Source of the DNA: Ferrimonas lipolytica
GTDB taxonomy: Bacteria > Pseudomonadota > Gammaproteobacteria > Enterobacterales > Shewanellaceae
Assembly: GCF_012295575.1 (NCBI RefSeq)
Contig: NZ_CP051180.1
Span: 3,906,001-3,970,000, forward strand
Direction of reading: 5' to 3'
DNA length: 64,000 bases
Shown: piece by piece, positions 34,333 to 43,647 of the stretch
Layout: the number at the start of each line of letters is the position of its first letter
How positions within the stretch are numbered: the first letter of the stretch is position 1
The notes under the pieces: generated by a model
What the model saw: the letters and a program-made list of their open reading frames with translations, nothing else
Told to the model about the DNA's origin: nothing
Databases searched by the model: none
Program-made: the position numbers and the translations under genes

Positions 34333-35214
34333 TTAGCGTTTGCGGCCGTCTAAACGACACCAATCGCCTTCTACTGCAGTCGGGTTCAAATCGAACCATT
34401 GGCCGTAGATTTCACGCAGCTCTTCCGCTTGCTCTTGCAGCAAACCGGACAAAGCCAACTCACCACCGGTTTTTACCAAGGCACTGATAACTGGCGCCAA
34501 CTCACGCAGTGGCCCAGCCAAGATGTTGGCAACCACAACATCAACTTGCAGATCTGTCGGCTGATCCTTTGGTAGGTACACAGTGAGCTTATCTTTAATG
34601 CCATTACGGTTGGCGTTATCCATCGAGGCGGTTAGCGCCTGAGGATCGATATCCAAGCCGATAACGTCTTTGGCGCCAAGCTTGATCGCCGCAATCGCTA
34701 GGATCCCAGAGCCGCAACCGAAATCAACAACCTGCTTGTCTGATAGATCTTGGCCGTCCAACCAAGTTAAACAAAGGGCGGTGGTTGGATGAGTACCGGT
34801 GCCGAACGCTAGGCCAGGATCAAGCAGTACATTTACCGCGTTAGGTTCAGGAGCTTCGCGCCAGCTCGGACAAATCCACAGACGATTACCGAACTTCATC
34901 GGATGGAAGTTGTCCATCCATTCGCGTTCCCAATCTTTGTCTTCCAGCGCTTCAACCTTAAACACCAGTTGATTAGCAAGTTCCGGTAGTTGCTTCAGCT
35001 TGGCTACTACAGGCTCCATGTCGGTAATGGCGTCGTACAAGCCAACTACGTCGGTATCACCCCACAAGCGGGTTTCGCCCGGCAGTGGCTCAAACACCGG
35101 TGTGTCTTGGGAGTCGAGGAAGGTGACCGATACCGCACCGGTTTCCACTAGATGATCACCGATGATCTCAGCGGTTTCAGAAGTGGCGTTTAGTCGAATT
35201 TGGATCCAGGCCAT
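34333..35214 (-). CDS. prmA: Ribosomal protein L11 methyltransferase
   Basis: PrmA trimethylates several amino groups of ribosomal protein L11. The 293 residues match the family: an N-terminal L11-recognition domain ([20 protein letters not shown]), then a SAM domain with [40 protein letters not shown] (motif I), GLDIDPQAL and [12 protein letters not shown]. Its neighbourhood with dusB-fis and accBC is conserved in gammaproteobacteria. Confidence 0.97.
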   Translation of the reverse strand: MAWIQIRLNATSETAEIIGDHLVETGAVSVTFLDSQDTPVFEPLPGETRLWGDTDVVGLYDAITDMEPVVAKLKQLPELANQLVFKVEALEDKDWEREWMDNFHPMKFGNRLWICPSWREAPEPNAVNVLLDPGLAFGTGTHPTTALCLTWLDGQDLSDKQVVDFGCGSGILAIAAIKLGAKDVIGLDIDPQALTASMDNANRNGIKDKLTVYLPKDQPTDLQVDVVVANILAGPLRELAPVISALVKTGGELALSGLLQEQAEELREIYGQWFDLNPTAVEGDWCRLDGRKR

Positions 35215-35290
35215 GGGAGTCTCATTGGAATTGCTTAAGGAATTGCCGAATTGTAAACGTAAATGGCTGCAGTCGCAGCGGCTTTTTCGG

Positions 35291-35306
35291 TGTGATTATC
35301 GTCACG
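35291..35306. promoter_or_regulatory. CRP-binding site upstream of frdCAB
   Basis: TGTGA-TTATCG-TCACG is a near-perfect CRP box (TGTGA-N6-TCACA), about 109 bp before frdC. CRP control of anaerobic respiration is established in Shewanella. A repeated ATGATCATGATCAT palindrome at 35342-35355 lies closer to the start. Confidence 0.7.
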
Positions 35307-35414
35307 TGGTGTGATTACCGTACCGTTTTATGGTTGGCAGCATGATCATGATCATATTTGGCTTAAACTTTGTTACGTAGAATTTACTTCAACTCAATTT
35401 CGGATGTGGAAAAG

Positions 35415-36086
35415 ATGCAGCCAAGCGTTCAACCCGATCGTCGCGCCGCTAAGAGAGAGGTGGCTCAAGGTGTCACCGGCGCTATTTTGACTCTATTTTT
35501 ACTACTGCACCTTCACCTCGAAGCCAGTATTCTGTTTGGTAAAGAGGCGTTTGATGCGATGGCGTCATTTTTGCACGCTGGCTGGGCCGATCCAACTGGG
35601 CACGGTTACAGTTTTTTGGTGGTGATTGCAGCGGCGATATTGATGTTTATTGTATTGCTACATGTCTATGCTGTAAGCCGCAAAATCCCGGTTAAACTGG
35701 CGCAATATCGTAAGCTGCGTGAGCATGGCCTGGTGGTGAACCACGGCGGTACCCGCTTGTGGCGTTGGCAGCTCTACAGTGGTTTAGCAATGCTGCTACT
35801 TATTCCTATCCACCTCATCACCATGATGGTGATCCCCGAGCAGATCGGCTCTGAGCAATCTGCCGCGCGCATTGTTTATGACGGCGGTTGGTTACTGTAT
35901 GGCTTATTAATGCCGTTATCGATTATCCATGCTACCGCAGGCATTACTCGGCTGTGGTTAAAGTGGTGTCCTATTTCAGAACCGCGCTTTTTCGGCCGCA
36001 GTATTACTCGCGGCGTAACTGTTTATTTGATTGTGTTAGGCACCGCTAGCCTATTGATGCACATCTACAACGGCTTGCAGGCTTGA
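35415..36086 (+). CDS. frdC: Fumarate reductase diheme cytochrome b subunit
   Basis: The ATG at 35415 (after a GGAAAAG site) gives 223 residues; the frame is open to 35370. There are five hydrophobic helices with histidines placed as heme b ligands (LLLHLHLEAS, FIVLLHVYAV, LLIPIHLITM, SIIHATAGITR). This is the Wolinella/Shewanella type C subunit that takes electrons from menaquinol, unlike the two small subunits of E. coli. The motif IPEQIGSEQSA is typical. It starts the frdCAB operon. Confidence 0.88.
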   Translation: MQPSVQPDRRAAKREVAQGVTGAILTLFLLLHLHLEASILFGKEAFDAMASFLHAGWADPTGHGYSFLVVIAAAILMFIVLLHVYAVSRKIPVKLAQYRKLREHGLVVNHGGTRLWRWQLYSGLAMLLLIPIHLITMMVIPEQIGSEQSAARIVYDGGWLLYGLLMPLSIIHATAGITRLWLKWCPISEPRFFGRSITRGVTVYLIVLGTASLLMHIYNGLQA

Positions 36087-36100
36087 ACGGAGTCCTATAA

Positions 36101-38056
36101 ATGAAAACCATAACCACGGACGCGTTGATCATCGGCGCTGGCCTCGCTGGGCTTAGGGTTGCACTGGCGTGCCAAGCGCAAGGGCAGCAAGCCACGGTAC
36201 TCTCTTTGGTACCTGCTAAGCGCTCACATTCGTCGGCTGCCCAAGGGGGGATGCAGGCCAGCTTGGGAAACAGCGTTAAGAGCCAAGGTGATGACGAAAC
36301 CGCTCACTTTATCGATACCGTTAAAGGCTCAGACTGGGGCTGCGATCAAACCGTTGCACGCATGTTTGCTCATGTCGCTCCGAAAGCGGTACGGCAGTCA
36401 GCGGAGTGGGGCGTGCCTTGGAGCCGTATTAAAGCGGGCCCTCGGCAAGCGGTGATTAACGGCAAAACCACCACCATTAAAGAGGCGGTGCAGACCCATG
36501 GTTTGATTCACGCTCGCGATTTTGGCGGCACCAAGCATTGGCGTACTTGTTACACCTCTGACGGAACCGGCCACTCGTTGTTGTACGCGATGGACAACAA
36601 GGCCATTGCCGCCGGCATTGAGGTGCATGAGCGGGTTGAAGCACTGCAGTTGATCCACGATGGTCAGCGTTGTCAGGGGGCTATTGTCCGCGACTTAGTG
36701 AGCGGCGAGTTGATTGCCTATCTAGCCAAAACCACCACCATCTGCAGCGGCGGTTATGGGCGGCTCTGGTCGGCCTCAACCAATGCTCTGATTTGCGAAG
36801 GCACTGGTACCAGTATGGCTCTGGAAACCGGCTTAGTACCGATTGGTAATCCGGAGGCGGTACAGTTTCACCCAACTGCGATTGTCCCTGCTGGGATCTT
36901 GGTTACCGAAGGCTGCCGAGGTGATGGCGGCGTGCTACGCGATGTCGATGGGCATCGCTTTATGCCGGACTATGAACCGGAAAAGAAAGAGCTTGCCTCC
37001 CGCGATGTAGTGTCACGCCGTATGACCGAGCACATGCGCACCGGCAAAGGGGTTAAAAGCCCTTACGGTGAACACCTATGGCTGGACATCACCCAGCTGG
37101 GCGCCGCGCATATCGATAAGAACCTGCGGGAAGTAAAAGACATCTGTAATAACTTCCTCGGTATAGATCCTGCCAAAGATTGGATCCCAGTTCGCCCAAC
37201 TCAACACTATTCCATGGGCGGAATTCGCACCAACGAGAAGGGCGAAGCCTATGGTTTAGCTGGCCTGTTTGCCGTGGGTGAAGCGGCCTGTTGGGATCTG
37301 CACGGTTTTAATCGCTTAGGCGGTAACTCATTAGCCGAAACTGTGGTTGGTGGCATGATCATTGGCGAGCACGTTGCAGCCGCGGCTAAGCAAACCGATG
37401 CACCAGAGGAAGCGGTAGCTGTACCTCATTGGCATGCAGTAGCCGCTGAAATTGATGCCTTGTTGCAAGCTGAGCAGGGCAATGACCCGTATGATTTGCG
37501 CGAGCAGATGGAACAGATCATGATGGACAAGGTGGGGATCTTCCGCACCGGCACCGAGCTTGAACAAGCTGTCGTCGAGTTAGAGCAATTGCAGCGCCAA
37601 GCCAGTGAATTGAAATTGCATAACCGCACCCGACACAGCAACCCAGAATTAGTGGAAGCACTGCGCGTTCGCAAGATGCTGAAGTTGGCGGTTGCTGTGG
37701 CCAAAGGTGCCCTTGCCCGAACCGAATCTCGTGGTGCTCACGCGCGCGAAGATTACCCACAACGTAACGACAATGAGTGGCTTAAGCGCACCATGGTGCA
37801 CTGGCGTAATGATGCTGCCGAGTTGAGCTACGAAGCCATTGATATCAGTAAAATGGAGCTGCCGCCGGGGTTCCGCGGTTATGGTGAAGACAATACCATT
37901 GCTCACCCAGACAGCGCGGTCCGTTTAGCGCAAGTAGAGCAGTGGCAACAGCAATACCCTGATGCAACTGAGCAAGAGCGGCAACAAGCGCTGATGCCTT
38001 ATGAGTTACCAACGCTGCTGAGCCAGCCCAACCAACGTCGAGGAGTGGGCAAATGA
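36101..38056 (+). CDS. frdA: Fumarate reductase flavoprotein subunit
   Basis: The 651-residue catalytic subunit reduces fumarate to succinate in anaerobic respiration. The N-terminal dinucleotide fold is DALIIGAGLAGLRVAL; SHSSAAQGGMQASLGN carries the histidine that binds FAD covalently. Substrate-site motifs are GTGTSMALETGL, QFHPTAIVPAGILVTEGCRGDGG, PTQHYSMGGIRTNEKG and RLGGNSLAETVVGG. It is 14 bp after frdC and overlaps frdB by 4 bp. The enzyme would work with the cytochrome b and Fe-S subunits at the inner membrane. Confidence 0.95.
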   Translation: MKTITTDALIIGAGLAGLRVALACQAQGQQATVLSLVPAKRSHSSAAQGGMQASLGNSVKSQGDDETAHFIDTVKGSDWGCDQTVARMFAHVAPKAVRQSAEWGVPWSRIKAGPRQAVINGKTTTIKEAVQTHGLIHARDFGGTKHWRTCYTSDGTGHSLLYAMDNKAIAAGIEVHERVEALQLIHDGQRCQGAIVRDLVSGELIAYLAKTTTICSGGYGRLWSASTNALICEGTGTSMALETGLVPIGNPEAVQFHPTAIVPAGILVTEGCRGDGGVLRDVDGHRFMPDYEPEKKELASRDVVSRRMTEHMRTGKGVKSPYGEHLWLDITQLGAAHIDKNLREVKDICNNFLGIDPAKDWIPVRPTQHYSMGGIRTNEKGEAYGLAGLFAVGEAACWDLHGFNRLGGNSLAETVVGGMIIGEHVAAAAKQTDAPEEAVAVPHWHAVAAEIDALLQAEQGNDPYDLREQMEQIMMDKVGIFRTGTELEQAVVELEQLQRQASELKLHNRTRHSNPELVEALRVRKMLKLAVAVAKGALARTESRGAHAREDYPQRNDNEWLKRTMVHWRNDAAELSYEAIDISKMELPPGFRGYGEDNTIAHPDSAVRLAQVEQWQQQYPDATEQERQQALMPYELPTLLSQPNQRRGVGK

Positions 38057-38790
38057 CCGGCCGTACTATTACCTTTGAGATCTTCCGCTGCGATCCACAA
38101 CATCCCAATGACAGTGCGCGGATGCAAACCTTCGAGTTAACTGAAGCTCCGGGAATGACGGTATTTATTGCCCTCAACCAGCTGCGCAAAGAGCAGGATC
38201 GGTCGTTGCAGTTCGATTTTGTTTGTCGTGCTGGGGTTTGCGGTAGTTGCGCCATGGTGATTAATGGCATGCCGACGTTGGCGTGTAAGACCCTAACCAG
38301 CCAGTTCAAATCTGGCAAGATCAAGCTGATGCCACTGCCAGGGTTTGAGTTGATCGGCGATCTGTCGGTCAATACCGGTAAGTTTATGCGCTCCCTTAGC
38401 GAGCGTTTACAAGGCTGGTTAGTTCCTGCTGGGGCAGAGCGTAGCTTCGATGCAGTTGAGGCCACTATGGAGCCGCAAACTGCCGAGATGATCTACGAGT
38501 CTGAGCGTTGTATTGAATGCGGTTGCTGTGTTTCTGCTTGCGCCACGGCGCAGATGCGCGACACCTTCATCGGTGCTGTGGGACTGAATAAGATCGCCCG
38601 ATTCACCTTGGATGAGCGCGACGGCCGCGGCCCAGATGATTTCTATCATGTGCTTGGTGGCGACGATGGTGTGTTTGGCTGTATGACCCTGCTCGGTTGT
38701 GCTGATGCCTGTCCGAAAGGGCTAAACCTGCAGATGCAGATCAGCTATCTGCGCCGTAAGTTGGCGTTGAATCCAGATCGGATCATCTAG
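38053..38790 (+). CDS. frdB: Fumarate reductase iron-sulfur subunit
   Basis: The 245-residue Fe-S subunit carries electrons between heme b and FAD. The [2Fe-2S] motif is CRAGVCGSCAMVINGMPTLAC (spread at about residues 59-79); the [4Fe-4S] and [3Fe-4S] motifs are CIECGCCVSACA and GCMTLLGCADACPKGL. The ATG overlaps the frdA stop (ATGA). A terminator follows at 38810. Confidence 0.95.
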   Translation: MTGRTITFEIFRCDPQHPNDSARMQTFELTEAPGMTVFIALNQLRKEQDRSLQFDFVCRAGVCGSCAMVINGMPTLACKTLTSQFKSGKIKLMPLPGFELIGDLSVNTGKFMRSLSERLQGWLVPAGAERSFDAVEATMEPQTAEMIYESERCIECGCCVSACATAQMRDTFIGAVGLNKIARFTLDERDGRGPDDFYHVLGGDDGVFGCMTLLGCADACPKGLNLQMQISYLRRKLALNPDRII

Positions 38791-38809
38791 CCCCGCGATG
38801 GGGTAAGTG

Positions 38810-38835
38810 AACGCCACCGCAAGGTGGCGTTTTTG
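38810..38835 (+). terminator. Terminator of frdCAB
   Basis: AACGCCACC / GGTGGCGTT with a GCAA loop and T-run. Confidence 0.85.
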
Positions 38836-38896
38836 TTGCTGCTACTGTTGTTCACCTGTGCGTGATCTCGGTGGTTGGCTGAAGCTGCGGCAGCGA

Positions 38897-39409
38897 TTAA
38901 TAGCTGCCAGCAAACGCTACCGCTACACGGGCAATATTATCTTCAACAGCACGGGAGGTGCTAGCGCTGATCTGGCTGGTCATAAATGGGTGGATGTTAG
39001 TGCCAACCCCTGTAATGGCTTGGTCGATAAAGGTGGTGGAAGTGTGCGAATCGGTAAGGGTGTAATGTACCTTAGCGATGGCAACATTGCCCCATACCGT
39101 GCTGTGTGGTTGTTGGAACTGCGCTCGTAACTCATAGCGGCCGTAGGGGTTGAGCAGCAGCTGCTGCGCCAACATCTGCTCAATCTGCTGAGCAAACAGT
39201 GCTTCGGCTTGGTCGTCACTGTTGGAGCTTGGCCGCGGCATCGGCACCAGCTCTAACCGTACGTTTTGATAGAGGTCGGCACGGTAAACGTTAGGCAGTT
39301 CGAACTGTTGAGTTGTAAGCGTTGGCTCCGGCATTACTGCACCAATACAGCCACTTAAGCCGATAGTGCATGCCAAAGTGGTAACGACCTTCCCTGTGGT
39401 GATAGCCAT
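38897..39409 (-). CDS. Lipoprotein of unknown function
   Basis: The ATG at 39409 has an excellent AGGAGGTG ribosome site 5 nt upstream; the frame is open to 39436. The 170-residue product has a signal with a lipobox (GLSGC, Cys at about 21). The mature domain (NVYRADLYQNVRLELVPMPR, ALFAQQIEQMLAQQLLLNPY, TSTTFIDQAITGVGT) is unrecognised. It lies between the convergent frd operon and accC. MITE copy 5 and the accC terminator lie upstream. Confidence 0.65.
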   Translation of the reverse strand: MAITTGKVVTTLACTIGLSGCIGAVMPEPTLTTQQFELPNVYRADLYQNVRLELVPMPRPSSNSDDQAEALFAQQIEQMLAQQLLLNPYGRYELRAQFQQPHSTVWGNVAIAKVHYTLTDSHTSTTFIDQAITGVGTNIHPFMTSQISASTSRAVEDNIARVAVAFAGSY

Positions 39410-39520
39410 AGTTACACCTCCTGCTAGTATCCGCACTTAAATCGGCAGCAAGTTCTATTTAACTTACTGTTTACACTTTTAAACTATAGGAAATGGCTAG
39501 TGTCTTGCAATGGCTTTGTA

Positions 39521-39685
39521 GGCTGTTAGGGCGGTGGCAGCTACAGGGCAATAAAAAACGCTTCGCTGAACTGCTCCAATGCGGCAGAAGATCAATAGCG
39601 GTAGTGCTTTACCCTTGGTATCGCGACTCGCCTAGCCAGTGCTTTAACAGCCTTGGAAAGAACAACACTTAGTTGGTACACAGCC
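39521..39685. mobile_element. MITE-like element, copy 5 (B end right), degenerate, 165 bp
   Basis: The right 131 bp (39555-39685, ending ACACAGCC) match the subfamily of copies 3 and 7, including the GAACTGC stem arm. The left side is rearranged: GGCTGTT at 39521 followed by scrambled sequence. No duplication of the flank is visible. It lies about 50 bp downstream of the accC terminator with the B end facing accC. Confidence 0.75.
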
Positions 39686-39732
39686 CAAATTAGCCCAAAG
39701 TCACTGATGTTGATTAAAAAGTATCAGAGCAT

Positions 39733-39772
39733 AAAAAAACCGCAAACCCTTGTTTATTAAGGTTTGCGGTTT
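39733..39772 (-). terminator. Terminator of the aroQ-accB-accC unit
   Basis: AAACCGCAAACC / GGTTTGCGGTTT, 12-bp stem with a longer loop, followed on the minus strand by a run of seven T. Confidence 0.85.
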
Positions 39773-39796
39773 AGGTATCAGAATCTAAAAGTCTGC

Positions 39797-41143
39797 TTAA
39801 GATTCGGCGTCTAGCTTCTTCTCCAAGTAGTGGATATTGGTGCCACCGTTTTGGAAATTCTCGTCGTCCATAATACGACCTTGCAGTTTGGTATTAGTCT
39901 TAATGCCGCTAACAACCAATTCGCTTAGGGCGTTACGCATACGCGCAATGGCGATCCCACGGTTTTCACCGAAGGTGATCAGCTTGCCAATCATCGAGTC
40001 GTAGTGAGGTGGTACGCTGTAGCCAGCATAGATGTGGCTGTCCCAGCGAATACCCATGCCACCTGGTGGATGGAAGTGCTCGATCTTACCCGGGCTTGGC
40101 ATAAAGGTATCGGAGTCTTCAGCGTTGATACGACACTCAATGGCGTGGCCATTGATCTTCACATCATCTTGGGTCATCGATAACGGCTGACCAGCGGCAA
40201 TGCGCAGCTGCTCTTTGATCAGATCGACGCCGGTGACCATCTCGGTTACTGGGTGCTCTACCTGAATGCGGGTGTTCATCTCAATAAAGTAGAACTCGCC
40301 GTTTTCGAATAGGAATTCAAAGGTGCCAGCACCGCGATAACCAATCTCGATACAGGCACGGGAGCAGCGCTCGCCGATGAACTTGCGCATCTGCTCGGTG
40401 ATCCCCGGTGCCGGAGCTTCTTCAACGACCTTCTGGTGGCGACGCTGCATGGAGCAATCGCGCTCGCCTAAGTGAATGGCGTTGCCTTGACCATCAGCCA
40501 ATACCTGCACTTCGATGTGACGTGGGTTCTCTAGGAATTTCTCCATGTAGACCACATCGTTACCAAAGAAGCTGCCCGCTTCAGACTTGGTAATGGCGAT
40601 GGCTTCAATCAGCTCTGACTCTTTACGAACCACGCGCATACCACGACCACCACCGCCACCAGCGGCCTTGATGATAACCGGGTAGCCAATGCGTTTGGCG
40701 CACTGTAGGTTGAAGTCATTGTCGTCGCCTAGCGGGCCGTCCGAACCTGGAACACAAGGTACACCGGCTTTTTTCATCGCATCGATAGCTGCGACTTTAT
40801 CGCCCATGATGCGGATGGTCTCGGCCTTTGGACCAATAAAGATGAAACCACTTTTCTCTACCTGATCGGCAAAGTCCGCGTTTTCAGACAAGAAGCCGTA
40901 GCCGGGATGGATGGCGATAGCATCGGTCACTTCCGCAGCGGCGATCAATGCCGGTACGTTTAGGTAGCTCTCGGTCGCCGGAGCTTTACCGATACAGATG
41001 GTTTCATCGGCTAGCAGTACGTGCTTGAGATCGCGATCAGCAGTGGAGTGCACTGCGACGGTTTTGATCCCCAACTCGCGGCAAGCGCGCAGAATTCGAA
41101 GGGCAATTTCGCCACGGTTGGCGATGACCACTTTATCCAACAT
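39797..41143 (-). CDS. accC: Biotin carboxylase subunit of acetyl-CoA carboxylase
   Basis: The ATG at 41143 (AAGGA 7 nt upstream) gives 448 residues, the family length. AccC carboxylates the biotin of AccB with ATP and bicarbonate. It has the ATP-grasp motifs [52 protein letters not shown] and the catalytic [20 protein letters not shown]. The N terminus [21 protein letters not shown] is diagnostic. It follows accB by about 10 bp. Confidence 0.97.
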   Translation of the reverse strand: MLDKVVIANRGEIALRILRACRELGIKTVAVHSTADRDLKHVLLADETICIGKAPATESYLNVPALIAAAEVTDAIAIHPGYGFLSENADFADQVEKSGFIFIGPKAETIRIMGDKVAAIDAMKKAGVPCVPGSDGPLGDDNDFNLQCAKRIGYPVIIKAAGGGGGRGMRVVRKESELIEAIAITKSEAGSFFGNDVVYMEKFLENPRHIEVQVLADGQGNAIHLGERDCSMQRRHQKVVEEAPAPGITEQMRKFIGERCSRACIEIGYRGAGTFEFLFENGEFYFIEMNTRIQVEHPVTEMVTGVDLIKEQLRIAAGQPLSMTQDDVKINGHAIECRINAEDSDTFMPSPGKIEHFHPPGGMGIRWDSHIYAGYSVPPHYDSMIGKLITFGENRGIAIARMRNALSELVVSGIKTNTKLQGRIMDDENFQNGGTNIHYLEKKLDAES

Positions 41144-41153
41144 GGTCGATTCC

Positions 41154-41609
41154 TTATTCGATGATGAACAGTGGTTCATCAAACTCAATTGGGTCACCGT
41201 TATCGGCTAAGATGGCTTTTACTACGCCAGCTTTATCCGCTTCGATTTGGTTCATCATCTTCATCGCTTCGATGATGCACAGGGTATCGCCAACATTGAC
41301 GGTATCGCCTACTTCAACAAATGGCGTTGCGCCTGGAGTTGCGGCGCGGTAGAAGCTACCTACCATTGGTGAACGAACCTGATGTCCCGTTGGAGCAGCT
41401 GCTTCTGCTGGCTCGGTTGTAGCAGTAGGTGCTGCGGCAACGGGAGCTGCGGCAACAGGAGTTGCTGCGGCAGGTGCAACGTAGGTTGCTGCTGCAACTG
41501 CCGTTGGGGCGGAGATACGTACGCTCTCTTCGCCTTCGGTGATCTCCAGCTCGGCAATGCCAGATTCTTGTACTAGTTCGATGAGTTTCTTGATCTTACG
41601 AATGTCCAT
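41154..41609 (-). CDS. accB: Biotin carboxyl carrier protein
   Basis: A 151-residue carrier. An N-terminal helix region ([18 protein letters not shown]), an Ala/Pro/Thr-rich linker (about residues 38-72) and a C-terminal biotinyl domain with EAMKMMN, where the lysine carries biotin. The fatty-acid synthesis operon order aroQ-accB-accC is typical of gammaproteobacteria. Confidence 0.97.
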   Translation of the reverse strand: MDIRKIKKLIELVQESGIAELEITEGEESVRISAPTAVAAATYVAPAAATPVAAAPVAAAPTATTEPAEAAAPTGHQVRSPMVGSFYRAATPGATPFVEVGDTVNVGDTLCIIEAMKMMNQIEADKAGVVKAILADNGDPIEFDEPLFIIE

Positions 41610-41615
41610 CGGAGC

Positions 41616-42071
41616 TTAATCCTGTAGTTCAATGTTCTTTAAGTAACGGCACGCGGAGGCGAGGGCATAGCTATAGCCTTCGCTGCCAAGACCGCAAATC
41701 ACGCCCACAGCCACATCGGATAGATACGAGTGGTGTCGAAAAGGTTCTCGGGCATGCACGTTCGATAGATGAATTTCAATAAATGGAATGGCGACGCCCA
41801 GTAGCGCATCTCGCAGTGCTACGCTGGTGTGTGTCAATGCGGCGGGATTGATAACGATAAAGCTAGCATCGGTTTGATGAATCGTATCAATCAACTCTGC
41901 TTCGCTATTGCTCTGCACGTGCGATAACCGAACCCCGTGTTGTTGTGCCTCTATTTCGAGTGCATCCACGATGTCTGCTAAGGTCTGTGAGCCATAAACT
42001 TCCGGTTCACGACGGCCAAGCAGATTCAGATTAGGTCCATTGATAACTAAAACGTGTGCATTTGACGACAT
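41616..42071 (-). CDS. aroQ: 3-dehydroquinate dehydratase, type II
   Basis: The 151 residues from the ATG at 42071 match AroQ (shikimate pathway, dehydroquinate to dehydroshikimate). Motifs: [21 protein letters not shown] (catalytic Arg and Tyr), [30 protein letters not shown] and [20 protein letters not shown]. The frame is open to 42143 but the family starts here; GAGGA is 10 nt upstream. It leads the aroQ-accB-accC unit. Confidence 0.97.
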   Translation of the reverse strand: MSSNAHVLVINGPNLNLLGRREPEVYGSQTLADIVDALEIEAQQHGVRLSHVQSNSEAELIDTIHQTDASFIVINPAALTHTSVALRDALLGVAIPFIEIHLSNVHAREPFRHHSYLSDVAVGVICGLGSEGYSYALASACRYLKNIELQD

Positions 42072-42235
42072 CTTGCGGCAATCCTCAGCAAAAAATAGGC
42101 TAAGTGTCGCAAAGTTCAAATTGCATTCACTTTTTAGAGCCATTCCAGTTAAGTCGAATCATTATAACGACAAGTTCGGATTTAGCAGCACTTTACTGGT
42201 CTAATCTCCCCATTATCCCCGCAGAATTAGGAAAT

Positions 42236-42652
42236 TCAGTCGAATTTCTTGGTTCGCAGTGCTTTGGTTTGGCCATGCTTCTTTTTACTGTCTACTCGGC
42301 GCCGTTGTGACGACCGGGTAGGTTTGGTGGCGTAACGTTTGCGTTGTTCCACCATTGCTTCCAATAAAATGATTTTTAGTCGCTCTAGTGCGTCTTGTCG
42401 ATTCATCTCTTGGCTACGGTATTGTTGTGCCTTGATGATCAGCTTACCACTAGCACTCAGGTTCGGGTGGCCCTTACTTAGCAGCTTCTCTTTGTAGGCT
42501 TCTGGCAGCGCTTTCGAGGCATTTACATCGAAGATAAGTTGGATGGCGGTACTGGTTTTATTTACGTGCTGACCACCCGGGCCAGAAGCACGGATCATCT
42601 GCATCTCTATTTCATGAGCAGGGAGGGTAACGCGAGCAGAAAGTTGCAGCAT
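42236..42652 (-). CDS. arfB: Alternative ribosome-rescue factor ArfB
   Basis: The 138-residue protein has the release-factor GGQ motif (RASGPGGQHVNKTSTAIQL) and the long basic C-terminal tail (KPTRSSQRRRVDSKKKHGQTK and on) that enters the empty mRNA channel. ArfB frees stalled ribosomes by hydrolysing peptidyl-tRNA. It is separated from aroQ by 160 bp. Confidence 0.93.
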   Translation of the reverse strand: MLQLSARVTLPAHEIEMQMIRASGPGGQHVNKTSTAIQLIFDVNASKALPEAYKEKLLSKGHPNLSASGKLIIKAQQYRSQEMNRQDALERLKIILLEAMVEQRKRYATKPTRSSQRRRVDSKKKHGQTKALRTKKFD

Positions 42653-42713
42653 GGCCTGATGGTGATATGGAGTAAGAGTTGAATTGTCGCTGCTGAGGAA
42701 ACAACAGGCAATA

Positions 42714-42739
42714 AAAAGCGATGCCGAGGCATCGCTTTT
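42714..42739. terminator. Terminator of the DUF2057-like gene
   Basis: AAAAAGCGATGCC / GGCATCGCTTTTT with a short loop, flanked by A and T runs. Confidence 0.85.
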
Positions 42740-42758
42740 TGGGTACAGGCTAAGCCGA

Positions 42759-43142
42759 TTACATGCTTAATGAATTGTGTACCGCTTGCTCGCCATTGTA
42801 GATCTTAGCGTTGACAGAGCCGCTGCTGCTGGTCAGCTGGAACTTGTCGCCGTTCTTGACGATTTGATAGTTCGCTGAATCGTTAGCATCAAAGACAACG
42901 TACATTGGGCCAGTGACGGTGTAATCGTTACGCTCGCTGCTATGAATGATGTTTTCTTCATAGCGAACGGTAACCACTTGCTTGCCGCTAGTTAGCTTAT
43001 GTGAATCTGCTGTTACAGAAACCTCATTGCCATTTACTGCTGTAGCAAAGAAACCGTCACCCAGTTGCAGCTGAGCTGCAGATACGCCGGTGCTTAACAA
43101 TAGAGCTGTGGCTGCAGTAGCCAATAGAGTCTTAGTGCGCAT
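42759..43142 (-). CDS. DUF2057/YccT-like periplasmic protein
   Basis: The ATG at 43142 has AAGGAG 8 nt upstream; the frame is open to 43193. The 127-residue product has a signal peptide (cleavage about residue 22, after VSA). The mature part (LQLGDGFFATAVNGNEV, LTSGKQVVTVRYEENI, MYVVFDANDSANYQI) resembles the DUF2057 (YccT) family of unknown function. The ~500-bp region upstream carries a CRP-like site and an 18-bp palindrome. Confidence 0.6.
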   Translation of the reverse strand: MRTKTLLATAATALLLSTGVSAAQLQLGDGFFATAVNGNEVSVTADSHKLTSGKQVVTVRYEENIIHSSERNDYTVTGPMYVVFDANDSANYQIVKNGDKFQLTSSSGSVNAKIYNGEQAVHNSLSM

Positions 43143-43413
43143 TGATGATTCTCCTTCCTCGTACAGCGCCAGAAGGTACATCGTCGGCGTCAAAACCGGG
43201 ATGAACCCTATTCCCCCGTGACTTTTGTTAATCCAATTACAGTCACTTTATTGAGCAAGCCAATACCGCTTTTGCTCAGGGTTGTATATGTTTTACCATC
43301 ATGAGCTACCGAAGTGAACACATTGGTGAGTATAGTTCGTGAGTTGAACCTTGCTCATTGTCAATATCCTGCCAATCACTTATTGACCAGTTTAATTGAT
43401 TGTTTTGTAGTGT

Positions 43414-43429
43414 CGTGATGTATATCACT
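43414..43429. promoter_or_regulatory. CRP-like site in the DUF2057-patatin intergenic region
   Basis: CGTGA-TGTATA-TCACT has a perfect GTGA-N6-TCAC core. It lies 270 bp from the DUF2057-like start and 220 bp from the patatin start. The whole gap 43143-43647 has no credible gene. Confidence 0.55.
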
Positions 43430-43495
43430 TTTTGATTTAATGGGTGAAAAAGTGGTAATCCAACCAAACCTTAACATCTTGAGTTTGTTTTTTAT

Positions 43496-43513
43496 CCAAA
43501 TGTTAACGTTTGG
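43496..43513. promoter_or_regulatory. 18-bp near-perfect palindrome
   Basis: CCAAATGTTAACGTTTGG differs from a perfect palindrome in one symmetric pair. It looks like an operator of an unknown dimeric repressor. Confidence 0.4.
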
Positions 43514-43647
43514 TGTGGCATTTTTAATGGGGAATAGGGAACAAAAATTACTACCTAGAATATGGCTACTACGTTAGTTTATCGACAAATTTTAACAAAT
43601 GGCCGCTGCTGTAGTGGGGCCTTAAACACCATGTCGAGGTTGTTGCT

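Noticed and set aside
37845-38465. 206-codon minus-strand frame across frdA-frdB
   Set aside because: Antisense to conserved domains of both genes; composition is not protein-like.
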